From positions 2,777-66,776 of the forward strand of contig NZ_JANZKV010000007.1 of the NCBI RefSeq assembly GCF_025060895.1: a stretch of 64,000 bases of DNA, given 5' to 3'. This document shows positions 25,010-33,390 of this stretch, in pieces. Position 1 is the first letter of the stretch. The number at the start of each line of letters is the position of its first letter. The DNA comes from Stieleria sedimenti (GTDB taxonomy: Bacteria > Planctomycetota > Planctomycetia > Pirellulales > Pirellulaceae). A program made the translations under genes and the position numbers. The notes under the pieces were generated by a model. The model saw nothing but the letters and a program-made list of their open reading frames with translations, ran no database searches and was not told the origin of the DNA.

Positions 25010-25585
25010 TCACTGACCGATCGACTTGACCATCGCCACAAACTTTTTACGGTTGCCCTTCACCACGTCGGCCGGCCCGATCATCTTGATGAAGAATTGG
25101 CGTCCTTCCGGCTCGATCAAGATCGCGCCAGCCATGGCGTAGTTTTCGCGTTGGACGACTTTGCCTCCGGCGAACGGTCCACCGCCCATCCGCTCGGCAT
25201 AGGCGCCGCTGACGTCGACGATGTGGACCGTCCATTTGCCGATGTCCATCTTTTCGCTTTTTTGGTCCGCTTCGTCGCCGCCGGAAAACTGACCTTTCCA
25301 ACGCTTGATGTTGGCGTCGACGCTACCGCCGGCAGCCATCATCGTCAATCGCGCCGTCGACTCGCCTTCGCCGACCTTGAACTCATGCTGAACGATCCGC
25401 GAAGCCGGTTGCGTCCGTTCGAATTCCGCGGGAACCTTCAACTCGGCTTTGTCAAACACACTGACCGACTCCGGAGCTTTCTCCGTCTCTGCGGCAGTGG
25501 CCGGGCTGTCGTCGACAAGGAAGGCCGACGAAAGGAACGCTGCGATCAGGACGACAGGTCGAAGGGCTGGATATCGGTTTCGCAT
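25010..25585 (-). CDS. Exported protein of unknown function
   Basis: A 191-residue protein. The ATG at 25585 (MRNRYPALRPVVLIAAF) is supported by GGAG about eight bases upstream; an in-frame start at 25633 is less likely. The first 31 residues are a signal peptide ending ATAAET. The mature part contains the segment VVQRENYAMAGAILIEPEGR and a C-terminal KFVAMVKSIGQ, patterns seen in small secreted planctomycete proteins, but I do not recognise a named family. It may be periplasmic. It is transcribed in the same direction as the surrounding genes but with intergenic gaps of 70 to 135 bases. Confidence 0.75.
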   Translation of the reverse strand: MRNRYPALRPVVLIAAFLSSAFLVDDSPATAAETEKAPESVSVFDKAELKVPAEFERTQPASRIVQHEFKVGEGESTARLTMMAAGGSVDANIKRWKGQFSGGDEADQKSEKMDIGKWTVHIVDVSGAYAERMGGGPFAGGKVVQRENYAMAGAILIEPEGRQFFIKMIGPADVVKGNRKKFVAMVKSIGQ

Positions 25586-25720
25586 CTTGGGGACTCCGCG
25601 ATGGTTAGGTGAAAACGGGAAGACAGTGCTCAATCAGACAGTGTTCAATCTTGGAACACTTTAGCCGATCAGGCAAAGAGTACGAAAGTCGTCGGGCACG
25701 GTTACGAACCAAATCTCGCG

Positions 25721-26614
25721 TCAACCACTGGTGGAGGCCACCAGGAATAGGGTGACGATCAGGCCGACGACGAGGGCCGCAAGAATGGCGACCAAGGTGA
25801 TCCGCCGTGACGAGCGTTTGCGCCGGACGGCACCAATTTTTGCGTCACCGGCGAATTCAGAGTGGATCCGGCTGGTCTTTTCATGGGCGATCGGCGTCGT
25901 CAATTTCGACCCGCTGGGGCCGTCGGAGAACGGATCAGCGGTTTCCAGTGACATCGAACCCGGCAGGGAATCGGCGATTTCGGGCAGCGCTTCGGACGCT
26001 TCACGCCACTGCGGCCAGCCGTCTTTCCACAGCAATGCGGTCCTCGCCACGCGTCCCTCGTCGATCCAAACCTTCAACATCGCCGAGGTGGCCGGCCCGT
26101 ATTGTCCCCCGCTGGGTGGACGGACGTACCAGGTGGCGGTCGATTCGCTGGACAGCAATTCCGGTTCCGCCCCGGCCGATGGGACCGTGGAGTTCGCCGC
26201 GGCCGTGCTCGCCGCGTCTGGGGTCGCCGGTTGGTTGGCTGTCGGTCTGCTTGTCGCCGGTTTTCTCGCTACCGGTTGCTGGCCGCCGGGAAGCTGCTCG
26301 GTTTGCGGAGCATTCGCTGCGGACGGCGATACCTCTTCTGACGGCGATACCTCTTCGGACGGCCGGGGGGCACCGTTTTGCTTGACCGCTGTTTTGGACG
26401 TCGCCGGTTGCGGTGCGGCGGCGGCCGGTTCGTTCGGGGTGGCTGCTGTTCCCGCCCCAACGCCGGTCGGGGCGATCGGCGTGGAAAATTCAGTGTCGGT
26501 CAGCGGGATGCGAAACTTGGTACCGCACTCGGGGCAGAGTCCACGACGGCCCGCCAACTCGGTTTTGATATTCAGCGGTTTCCCACAACCGTGACACGAA
26601 AAGCGGATACCCAT
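25721..26614 (-). CDS. Zinc-ribbon and GYF_2-domain membrane protein
   Basis: A 297-residue protein starting at the ATG at 26614. The N-terminus is a zinc ribbon: Cys7-x2-Cys10 and Cys27-x2-Cys30 around CHGCGKPLNI and CPECGTKFRI. A Pro/Ala/Thr-rich linker follows (about 45-160), with a short repeat PSEEVSPSEEVSPS. Residues about 163-215 match the GYF_2 (DUF4339) pattern: WYVRPPSGGQYGPATSAML, then WPQWREASEALPEI. One membrane helix is near the C-terminus (RRITLVAILAALVVGLIVTL). Such proteins are common in Planctomycetes and bind proline-rich partners; a precise role is unknown. It lies 156 bases downstream of the TadE-like gene. Confidence 0.87.
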   Translation of the reverse strand: MGIRFSCHGCGKPLNIKTELAGRRGLCPECGTKFRIPLTDTEFSTPIAPTGVGAGTAATPNEPAAAAPQPATSKTAVKQNGAPRPSEEVSPSEEVSPSAANAPQTEQLPGGQQPVARKPATSRPTANQPATPDAASTAAANSTVPSAGAEPELLSSESTATWYVRPPSGGQYGPATSAMLKVWIDEGRVARTALLWKDGWPQWREASEALPEIADSLPGSMSLETADPFSDGPSGSKLTTPIAHEKTSRIHSEFAGDAKIGAVRRKRSSRRITLVAILAALVVGLIVTLFLVASTSG

Positions 26615-26770
26615 CGGACTGCATTGAAAAGACTGGAGCGGAGATCCCGATTCGCAATCCGGCGACCGCGAGTGGGAGAAGCGACCAGTGTAGCTCATTG
26701 CCGTCGTCGCGTAAGCTTCCGGCTTGCGTCGTCGTCGTGGCGTTCGCAGGAAGCTTGCGCCACGTCGGAT

Positions 26771-27328
26771 CTACAGATTGGCGGTTTCCCGCTTCATCGT
26801 CAGCGTTCGGATGATCTTTCTGCCGCCGGTGAACTGTGGCGGCACAAACGTGTTGGCATCCAACGAGACCTCGATGGTCATGGTCAATTCGGGCGTCTGG
26901 TTGTTGATCGTGCCGGGGGAAACGTTGACCGTGGCCTTCTGCAGTCCCAAGGTTCCCAGCACGTTGTTGGCTGCCGCCCGCGCGTCCGACGCGGTTCCCC
27001 CAGGGACGATCGCTTTGCGACACCCTTCGTACACGGCGTTATCGACGGTGTGTCGAATCATCGAGACGCGACAGAATTCAAAGGCCGCGAAGAAAAAGAA
27101 AAACAACAGCGGGGCGACGATTGCGAACTCGACCATCGCCGCACCGCGTCGGCGACGCCCGCGGCGGCGGTTGACTCGCCGCCGGCTGACTCGATTGCCG
27201 GTCTGCACCGAGCCACGCGGTCGGCGATCGGATTGGAAACCCGCGTTGGTTTGGAAATCCGTCGTTGGGGCGTTCACGTGGTTGTCACTCCGGTTTGTCG
27301 CCATCGCTGCATGGTTTGTGGCTGTCAT
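26771..27328 (-). CDS. TadE-like pseudopilin protein
   Basis: A 185-residue membrane protein. Residues about 53-60 are a basic stretch (RRRGRRRRGAAM), followed by GAAMVEFAIVAPLLFFFFFA, the TadE/TadG processing-and-membrane signature with Glu at the fifth position after the Met (AMVEFA). A C-terminal periplasmic part of about 110 residues ends in beta strands. The start ATG overlaps the stop of the VWA protein gene by ATGA. In Tad/Flp pili, TadE-type minor pilins prime or stabilise the fibre. No tadA/tadB/cpaF or prepilin peptidase gene is in the window. Confidence 0.88.
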   Translation of the reverse strand: MTATNHAAMATNRSDNHVNAPTTDFQTNAGFQSDRRPRGSVQTGNRVSRRRVNRRRGRRRRGAAMVEFAIVAPLLFFFFFAAFEFCRVSMIRHTVDNAVYEGCRKAIVPGGTASDARAAANNVLGTLGLQKATVNVSPGTINNQTPELTMTIEVSLDANTFVPPQFTGGRKIIRTLTMKRETANL

Positions 27329-28392
27329 TCTGTGATCACCGTTCCCAGGGTGAGAGCGATTTCACGATAGGCCTCGGTCAGTTCGGCGGCACTGAGCGCG
27401 TGAAAGTGTTTGCCTCCGCCGATTTGCGCGACCGTCCGCATGCGGTCTTGGTCGGCGCCGCTGCCGAAGGTGATGGTATGGATTTGGATCCGATCGGCGG
27501 CCAAGTCCGTGGCCACGGTGCTCGGCTCGGGGCCTTCGTTGTGCAACCCGTCGGTCATCACGATCATCGTCCGTTCCACGAACGCTCGGTCGCGTCCGTC
27601 CTTCATGATCGCCTCACCGGCTCTCATGCCGCGGCTGATGCTGGTGCGACCGCTGGTGACCAGGGCGGACAATCCATTGGTCACTTCGACGAGGTTGGCG
27701 GTCAATGGGACATCTTCGGTGGCAAACTCGCTGTAGGATGCCAAGCCGACTTGCTCGTTGACCGGGGTGGTGCCGAGTGTGGCGACGAACACACCGATCG
27801 CTGTTTGCAGATCGGCGAACTTGGTTCCACTCATGGAACCGCTGCGGTCGACCACCAGGATGACGTCGCGTTCGATGTACGTTGCCGCCGCGGTCATCTC
27901 GGGTTCAAACGTGCTGAACCCTAAGACGTTTCCGAACAACAACGGGATGGCTCCGGACGCGGAGCCGCTGGTGCGCCGGCCGGTCACGCGGACGGTGTTC
28001 AGCGGAGTCGCGCCTTGGCGAAAGACGAAGCGTCCGTCGGCATCGAGATCGCTGCGACCGAATTGGAAATCACCGGATTCCAATTGCAGCGGTTGTCCGT
28101 TGACTCGATTGAGCAGCGCGATCTCCTGGCCTTTGCGAATCGCCAGCGACGTGTCAAAGGTCTTGGACAGTTCTTGTGAAGCCGCTTGGGATGCCGCGTC
28201 GGTGGCCGAGCGCAATTCCGTTCTCGAGAGGTGCATGTGTGCGATGTCAACCGAAAAGGCGACCGTGGCGAGAAACCCGATCAGCATCACGAGGATCAAA
28301 ACCAGCATCGCACCCCGGCGTTGCCGGCGACGCGTCAAACGGTGCTTGACCATGGGATTGAAACGATTTGGTTTATCAGTGGGATGGGGCAC
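27325..28392 (-). CDS. TadG-like protein with von Willebrand factor A domain
   Basis: A 355-residue Tad-associated protein. A basic region and membrane helix (about 27-49, RRGAMLVLILVMLIGFLATV) resemble TadG pilins. From about 175 a VWA domain begins: VILVVDRSGSMSGTK (Asp182, Ser184, Ser186 of the MIDAS site), TSGRTSISRG and MIVMTDGLHN complete the metal site, so it probably binds a divalent ion and a protein ligand outside the cell membrane. GTG at 28392 is preferred because AAGGA lies about ten bases upstream; an ATG at 28353 is a fallback. It follows the second TadE-type gene by seven bases. Confidence 0.9.
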   Translation of the reverse strand: MPHPTDKPNRFNPMVKHRLTRRRQRRGAMLVLILVMLIGFLATVAFSVDIAHMHLSRTELRSATDAASQAASQELSKTFDTSLAIRKGQEIALLNRVNGQPLQLESGDFQFGRSDLDADGRFVFRQGATPLNTVRVTGRRTSGSASGAIPLLFGNVLGFSTFEPEMTAAATYIERDVILVVDRSGSMSGTKFADLQTAIGVFVATLGTTPVNEQVGLASYSEFATEDVPLTANLVEVTNGLSALVTSGRTSISRGMRAGEAIMKDGRDRAFVERTMIVMTDGLHNEGPEPSTVATDLAADRIQIHTITFGSGADQDRMRTVAQIGGGKHFHALSAAELTEAYREIALTLGTVITE

Positions 28393-28399
28393 GGTTGAT

Positions 28400-28828
28400 C
28401 TATTCCTTCAACATCACGACGCGGGCGACCAGCGTTCGGTTGGTGACAAATTCGCCCGCGATCGGACTGTTGGTTCGTGTCGGGGCCGAGACTTCACAGA
28501 CAACCTGTTCGCCACGTTGCAGCTCGTCCACGCCGCTGGGAAATCGAATCTCGAAGTCATTGACGCTTCGGGATTCCAGGATCGCCAATCCGCGCGCGTC
28601 CGCTTCTGCCTCGGTGCTGCCCGATTGCGAGGCTTCTCGAGCGGCCTCGTAACAGGCGACGCTGAGGGACTGTTTGAGAAAGATGAAGCTGGACGCCTCA
28701 ATCGATCCGAAAACCAGCAGCACGATCACGGGCAAGCAAACCGCGAATTCAACCGCAGCAACCCCGTCTCGTTTCCGGCGTCCCTTTTGCACGCCGAGAA
28801 TCGAACTGCGTTTGAAGGGGTTATGCAT
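28400..28828 (-). CDS. TadE-like pseudopilin protein, second copy
   Basis: A 142-residue protein from the ATG at 28828 (MHNPFKRSS), overlapping the upstream gene by eight bases. The pseudopilin signature is GVAAVEFAVCLPVIVLLVFG preceded by RKRDG, with the membrane helix at about 22-45. The small C-terminal domain (about 90 residues) has beta strands and ends VVMLKE. With the VWA protein and the other TadE copy it forms a minor-pilin trio, a common arrangement in Planctomycetes. A longer frame starting at 28891 is rejected because it overlaps the upstream gene more heavily. Confidence 0.88.
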   Translation of the reverse strand: MHNPFKRSSILGVQKGRRKRDGVAAVEFAVCLPVIVLLVFGSIEASSFIFLKQSLSVACYEAAREASQSGSTEAEADARGLAILESRSVNDFEIRFPSGVDELQRGEQVVCEVSAPTRTNSPIAGEFVTNRTLVARVVMLKE

Positions 28829-29297
28829 TGGACGGTTCCTTTCCTGCCTCGTCGGTTTCGGACTCAACCGGGTTCGTTTGACCGTCGGCATCTCGGAGCC
28901 GCATGACGTCGTTGAAGTGGCACGCCATCTCTTGCCAAAAATCGTTGTCGCGGAACTTCAGCGGGGCAACCGCGCGGCCCGCCTTGATGTCCTTGAGCGT
29001 GTTGCGCAATCGCAGGATTGGGCCGGCAAAGCGATGGCTCAGCTTCAACGTGTCCCAGACAAACGCCGGGATCAAGGCGACCGTGATCACGAAGAACGGC
29101 AAGAACCGACGAACGGTGTCGCCGAATGTCTGTCCCCAGTCGGCATCGGGTTGCTCAAACAATCGGATCCAGAACGTGAGTGCGATCGTGTTGCAAACAA
29201 AGAACACAATCCAGTGCAACGCCACGCGGCGGACCAGGCTGCCCTGGACCTCCGAATCAACAAGCGTTCTGCTGCGTTTAGCGGGAATTGTAGCCAT
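28821..29297 (-). CDS. Two-helix membrane protein with HAMP-like region
   Basis: A 158-residue protein with transmembrane helices at about 23-44 (HWIVFFVCNTIALTFWIRLF) and 65-84 (FLPFFVITVALIPAFVWDTL), and then a segment RFAGPILRLRNTLKDIKAGR, which looks like the first HAMP helix with its conserved Pro, followed by a second helix near HFNDVM. No kinase, receiver or methyl-accepting output domain follows. It is therefore a truncated signalling-type membrane protein or a bacterial partner of the Tad genes, whose cluster it begins. Function is unknown. Confidence 0.78.
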   Translation of the reverse strand: MATIPAKRSRTLVDSEVQGSLVRRVALHWIVFFVCNTIALTFWIRLFEQPDADWGQTFGDTVRRFLPFFVITVALIPAFVWDTLKLSHRFAGPILRLRNTLKDIKAGRAVAPLKFRDNDFWQEMACHFNDVMRLRDADGQTNPVESETDEAGKEPSNA

Positions 29298-29434
29298 CGT
29301 CCTATCTGATTGATTCGTGGTTGATCGGTGGCCCGCGGACTCTCGCAGGCACGCCCTCGTACTCCGTCAAATTCGAAGTTGAAAAAGCACTAGGAAAACC
29401 GTAGGCCACGAATTAGGCCATCAGCGGGGACTTT

Positions 29435-30793
29435 TTAACTCTCGTCGGGAATTGGCCGGCCGTGCGGGTCTTCGACCGGTGTGTCGGTCTCTTTGGCAAG
29501 CTCGTCGCGCAGATTGCGGTCGGTGAAGTGCTCGAATCGTTCCGCTTGGTCATGAATCCTCTCGGCGCCGCTGCCCGCCCGGTCGACCAGGTATTGTTCC
29601 CACAATCGGTGTGACCGGACCAACCGTTGTCCCCGTTCGCGTCCGACGTGGGTCAATTGCAATCGATCGTGCTGATCGGCGACTTCACCGCGTCTGCGCA
29701 GCATCGCCAGGGCGGCCTTCATCGACCAATGGGACGCGAACAACTCCCCGGCCAACCAGGTCGCCGTGGGCGGCTGTTGTTCCAGTTCTTCGCCCCGAAA
29801 GAGCGACGCAACGATGTCATCGCAGAGGATGCGAAGCGACAGCAATTGGCGTCGGACCAGTTTCACCAACACGCCGTGTCTGGGCCCGAGCGTCGCGGCA
29901 GTAAAAAACAGGCCACCGGCGGCCACCGCGATCATGCCCGACGTCGTCGTGCTGCGGTATCCCATCCAAGCCGGAACGCTGAGCGCCAAAACATGGCCGA
30001 GTACCGCCGACACGATCGCCAACGCGACGCTGATTGCAATCATCAGGCCCAACCGATCGGTCAACATGTAAGCCGCCGCGGCGGGCACGATGAACATCGC
30101 GACCACCAAAATGCTGCCCACACTTTCGAAGCACGCGACGGCCGTCACCGAGACGAGAATCATCAACCCGTAGTGCATCCACTTAGACGAAAACCCCATC
30201 GTCGTCGCCAGCGCCGGATCGAACGAGGTCAGACGCAGTTCCTTGAAAAAGAGTAAGACGAACAACGCGTTGACGACGGTCACCACCGCAAGGACCACCG
30301 CCGCTCGGGGCACGTCGCGACCGCCGACCGAGACCGTATCGAGCGGAGTCAACTCGATCGATCCATACAGCACGCAGTTCGGATCCAAGTCCACCGCGTC
30401 GGCGGTTTGAACCAAGATCACCAGCCCGAGCGCAAAGAGTGAGGTGAACACGACGCCCATCGAAGCGCCTTCGTCGACACCCCCGGCGCCGCGAATCCAC
30501 TCGGTAAACACAGCCGTCAACAGGCCGACGATCACAGCACCGACAAACATCGCCGGACTGCTGCGGGTCTGGGTCAACAAAAAGGCCACCGCGATCCCCG
30601 GCAGTACGGCGTGTGTGATCGCGTCGCCCAACATGCTCATCTTGCGGAGCACCAAAAAATTTCCCAGCAACGATGACGCGACGGCCGCCAAGCCGCCGAT
30701 CACCACGATCCAGCCGTCCAGACCCCAGTTCCACGAAAACCCCAGGGGAAGCATCTGTCCGATCCATGCAACGAACGGTTCGCCGGTCATCAC
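29435..30793 (-). CDS. Metal ABC transporter permease with C-terminal DtxR-like domain (YtgD-position)
   Basis: A 452-residue protein: an ABC-3 family metal permease (about 1-300, at least eight helices; MSMLGDAITHAVLPGIAVAF is the conserved EAA-like loop) fused to a C-terminal domain of about 150 residues resembling the DtxR/MntR family. Within the tail, LTHVGRERGQRLVRSHRLWE and ERIHDQAERFEHFTDRNL correspond to the metal-binding and dimerisation region, with His and Glu in the ligand-like positions. It could sense the metal it imports. The start is GTG at 30793 (or the adjacent ATG), overlapping the upstream stop. It is the fourth gene of the metal operon. Confidence 0.88.
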   Translation of the reverse strand: MMTGEPFVAWIGQMLPLGFSWNWGLDGWIVVIGGLAAVASSLLGNFLVLRKMSMLGDAITHAVLPGIAVAFLLTQTRSSPAMFVGAVIVGLLTAVFTEWIRGAGGVDEGASMGVVFTSLFALGLVILVQTADAVDLDPNCVLYGSIELTPLDTVSVGGRDVPRAAVVLAVVTVVNALFVLLFFKELRLTSFDPALATTMGFSSKWMHYGLMILVSVTAVACFESVGSILVVAMFIVPAAAAYMLTDRLGLMIAISVALAIVSAVLGHVLALSVPAWMGYRSTTTSGMIAVAAGGLFFTAATLGPRHGVLVKLVRRQLLSLRILCDDIVASLFRGEELEQQPPTATWLAGELFASHWSMKAALAMLRRRGEVADQHDRLQLTHVGRERGQRLVRSHRLWEQYLVDRAGSGAERIHDQAERFEHFTDRNLRDELAKETDTPVEDPHGRPIPDES

Positions 30794-32409
30794 TGGTGTC
30801 CCCCCGAGTCGTCGTGTGGCGGCTCCACGCCGGCGTGTCCCTCGGCGTCGGTTCCCAGGACGCCAATTGCTTCGCCGGAGCCGAGTGGTCCGTGAGGGCT
30901 TTGCGGCACCGGGATCGTCATGCCCTGTTCATCCAGCAAGTCCTCCAGCTGATCGATCACTTCCGGCGCCAACACGTGCTCGATCTTGTCGGCGTCGCGG
31001 TCCACGTTGGCCGTCGCGACGTCCGCGTAGGCGATCAGATACATTTCCCACAGACGGTGCTGACGGGTCAGCCGCGCCGCCTCGGTGAATCCGGCTTGGG
31101 TCAATTTGCAGGCGCCGTCTTGAATCCGCAGCAGCTCGTCTTCGACTGCCCGCTCGATCGCCCGGCTCAAGCGTCGCCGCGACCAGCTGCGCATCGAAAG
31201 CAACTTGCCAAGACTGACGGAGATGCGTCGCTTGGCGCGCTCGGCCAGGCCCGAGTCGTCTAACCCGCCGGATGATTTTTCGAGTTGTTCATACATCGCC
31301 CGCAGCAAATGCTGGCGATCGATTCGACGGTTCAGCCGCATCCGGCGAATCAACCGAATGATCACGCCGCGTCGCGTCCCCAGCATCATGCTGACAAAGA
31401 AAAACAGCGAACACACCAGGACGATCATCGCACCCGAGGGCAGTCCCGGGAATAACGCGCTGACCAATCCACCGACAATGCTGCCGCCGGTCCCCAGCAA
31501 CGCCGCCCACAGCATCATCCGCCACATCGTTTCGGTCCAGAATCGCGCCGCCGCCGCCGGAATCACCAGCAACGCGATCATCAACACCAGCCCCACCGCC
31601 TGCAGACCGACGATCGTCACCAGGACCACCATCGTCATCAAGCCGGCGTCGAGTGCAATCACGGGAAACCCCTGCGCCCCCGCAAACCCTTCGTCAAAAC
31701 ACAACAGTTTGAGTTCTTTGAACAGAACCAGGCAGCCGGCGATGACGATCAGCGAGGTGACGGCGATCAATCGCGCATCGGCCGCCCGCATCGAAGCGGT
31801 TTTTCCATAGATAAAGCCTTCCAAACCCGCCGCGTGTCCCGTGTCCATCTGTTGGATCACACCCAACAACGCGACGCCGGCGCCGAAAAAGACACTGAGC
31901 ACGATGCCGAGCGCCGCGTCCTCCTTCAGCCGTGTTTGGTTGCGGATCACCAGAATCACCGCAACACCCAGCAACCCGCTGGCGGTCGCGCCGACCAGCA
32001 ACCAAGGCAAGGATTTTTCGTCCCCGCCGAACCAATTGGCGGCGATGAACGCGATCGCGATCCCCGGCAAACTGGCGTGGCTGAGCGCATCGCCCATCAG
32101 TGCACGCTTGCGCAACAGCGTGAAACTGCCGACCAATCCCGAGGCCCCGCCGAGCACCGCGACGCCGAAGATCACGATCCGCGTGTTGTAATCCTTCATC
32201 AGCAACACGCGGCCCCATTGCGTATCGGTCCACTGGAATGCGGAGGATTGCGATGAAGCATCTGGCGACGGTCTGCCCCGCGCGTGACAGACGGTCGCCG
32301 AGACCGTCAACAAGGCCAGCAACAACAGGCCACGAGACAGCCGCACACCCCGATCGCCCGAAGCGATCCCGGCCAACGCGTTCATCCTGCTCGTCTTCGC
32401 ATGCCACAT
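30790..32409 (-). CDS. Metal ABC transporter permease with C-terminal DtxR-like domain (YtgC-position)
   Basis: A 539-residue protein (ATG at 32409; 32385 is an alternative). An N-terminal hydrophobic leader precedes an ABC-3 permease domain (about 65-340, with LLRKRALMGDALSHASLPGI). The C-terminal 170 residues are DtxR-like: a helix-turn-helix-like stretch (RRLSRAIERAVEDELLRIQD), LTQAGFTEAARLTRQHRLWE and VDRDADKIEHVLAPEVIDQL with His/Glu ligand-type residues. Chlamydial YtgCR has this same permease-repressor fusion, and its repressor part is released by cleavage. Here the second permease has a related tail too. The upstream 7-bp repeat array lies between this gene and the ATPase gene. Confidence 0.9.
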   Translation of the reverse strand: MWHAKTSRMNALAGIASGDRGVRLSRGLLLLALLTVSATVCHARGRPSPDASSQSSAFQWTDTQWGRVLLMKDYNTRIVIFGVAVLGGASGLVGSFTLLRKRALMGDALSHASLPGIAIAFIAANWFGGDEKSLPWLLVGATASGLLGVAVILVIRNQTRLKEDAALGIVLSVFFGAGVALLGVIQQMDTGHAAGLEGFIYGKTASMRAADARLIAVTSLIVIAGCLVLFKELKLLCFDEGFAGAQGFPVIALDAGLMTMVVLVTIVGLQAVGLVLMIALLVIPAAAARFWTETMWRMMLWAALLGTGGSIVGGLVSALFPGLPSGAMIVLVCSLFFFVSMMLGTRRGVIIRLIRRMRLNRRIDRQHLLRAMYEQLEKSSGGLDDSGLAERAKRRISVSLGKLLSMRSWSRRRLSRAIERAVEDELLRIQDGACKLTQAGFTEAARLTRQHRLWEMYLIAYADVATANVDRDADKIEHVLAPEVIDQLEDLLDEQGMTIPVPQSPHGPLGSGEAIGVLGTDAEGHAGVEPPHDDSGGHQ

Positions 32410-32445
32410 CGTCGGGTCACCCAATCTCAAATCTCAAATCTAATA

Positions 32446-32522
32446 GCTAACCGCTAACCGCTAACCGCTAACCGCTAACCGCTAATAGCTAATAGCTAAT
32501 AGCTAATAGCTAATAGCTAATA
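32446..32522. repeat. 7-bp tandem repeat: five GCTAACC then six GCTAATA units
   Basis: Eleven exact 7-base units occupy 32446-32522: GCTAACC at 32446, 32453, 32460, 32467 and 32474, and GCTAATA at 32481 through 32516. The array begins three bases before... the ATPase stop at 32525-32527 and ends near the upstream region of the permease. Read on the coding strand it lies between two coupled transporter genes. It is AT-rich compared with its surroundings. Units of seven are prone to slippage. Confidence 0.92.
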
Positions 32523-32524
32523 GC

Positions 32525-33358
32525 TCAAAGCGAACTTTCCCGTCGCCGCATTGCCTCGGTGACTTCGTCCAAGAGCGTCAATCGTCCTCCGTAGGTCTTT
32601 TGCAGATTGTCTTGCGTGAAGGTTTGCGAGACCGGGCCTTGTGCGACGACGCGCATGTTCAACAGCACCACGTAGTCGAAGTATTCGGGAACGGTTTGCA
32701 GGTCGTGATGGATGACCGCCGCGGTCTTGCCACGCTCTTTCAAATCTCGCAGGATTTCGACGATCGCCCGCTCGGTGGCGGCGTCGACGGCGGCGAAGGG
32801 TTCGTCCATCAGGTACAGGTCGGCGTCTTGCACCAGGGCCCGTGCCAAAAACGTGCGTTGCTGTTGGCCGCCGGAAAGCTGGCTGATTTGACGATCCGCC
32901 AAGTCGCCGATCCCGACCCGGCCGAGTGCTTCGCGGGCCTGTTGGCGATGTTTCTTGCGAACCGGTCGGCACCAACCGATTTTGTCGTACAGCCCCATCG
33001 CGACGACATCCAGGGCGCTGACCGGGAATTGCCAATCGACACTTTCACGCTGCGGCACGTAACCGACCCGGTGCCGGTTTTCTCGGTAGGTATCGCCGAA
33101 CACACGGACGCGACCGGATGCCCGCGGAATCAGATCCATCACGGCTTTGAGCAAGGTGCTTTTGCCGGCCCCGTTGGGGCCGACGATTCCGATCAATTGA
33201 CCGGCGGGAAGATCGAAGCCGACATCCCAGATCACCGGCTTGCGGTGGTAAGCCACGGTCAAATCGTAGACCGACAACGGCACGTCTGCGCCCGCTCCAT
33301 CGTCCCGGGCCGCCGTCGGAAGGTTCGCGTCATCATTTCGTTCTGGTGGGTTCAGCAT
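32525..33358 (-). CDS. Metal ABC transporter ATP-binding protein
   Basis: ATPase subunit of a manganese/zinc/iron-type importer, 277 residues from the ATG at 33358; an in-frame TTG at 33394 exists but the ATG is preferred. Walker A is GPNGAGKST, the signature is LSGGQQQRTFLARAL, and Walker B is LYLMDEPFAAVD, followed by a switch His in VIHHDLQ. The central VDWQFPVSALDVV stretch is typical of the TroB/ZnuC/MntB group. It energises the two permeases encoded downstream and works with the binding lipoprotein upstream. The 3' end abuts the 7-bp repeat array. Confidence 0.95.
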   Translation of the reverse strand: MLNPPERNDDANLPTAARDDGAGADVPLSVYDLTVAYHRKPVIWDVGFDLPAGQLIGIVGPNGAGKSTLLKAVMDLIPRASGRVRVFGDTYRENRHRVGYVPQRESVDWQFPVSALDVVAMGLYDKIGWCRPVRKKHRQQAREALGRVGIGDLADRQISQLSGGQQQRTFLARALVQDADLYLMDEPFAAVDAATERAIVEILRDLKERGKTAAVIHHDLQTVPEYFDYVVLLNMRVVAQGPVSQTFTQDNLQKTYGGRLTLLDEVTEAMRRRESSL

Positions 33359-33390
33359 GGTTGGATCCGGCCGCCGCTGGCGACACGCCG

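Noticed and set aside
32446-32522. CRISPR array
   Set aside because: The repeats are 7 bases long and contiguous, without spacers or cas genes.
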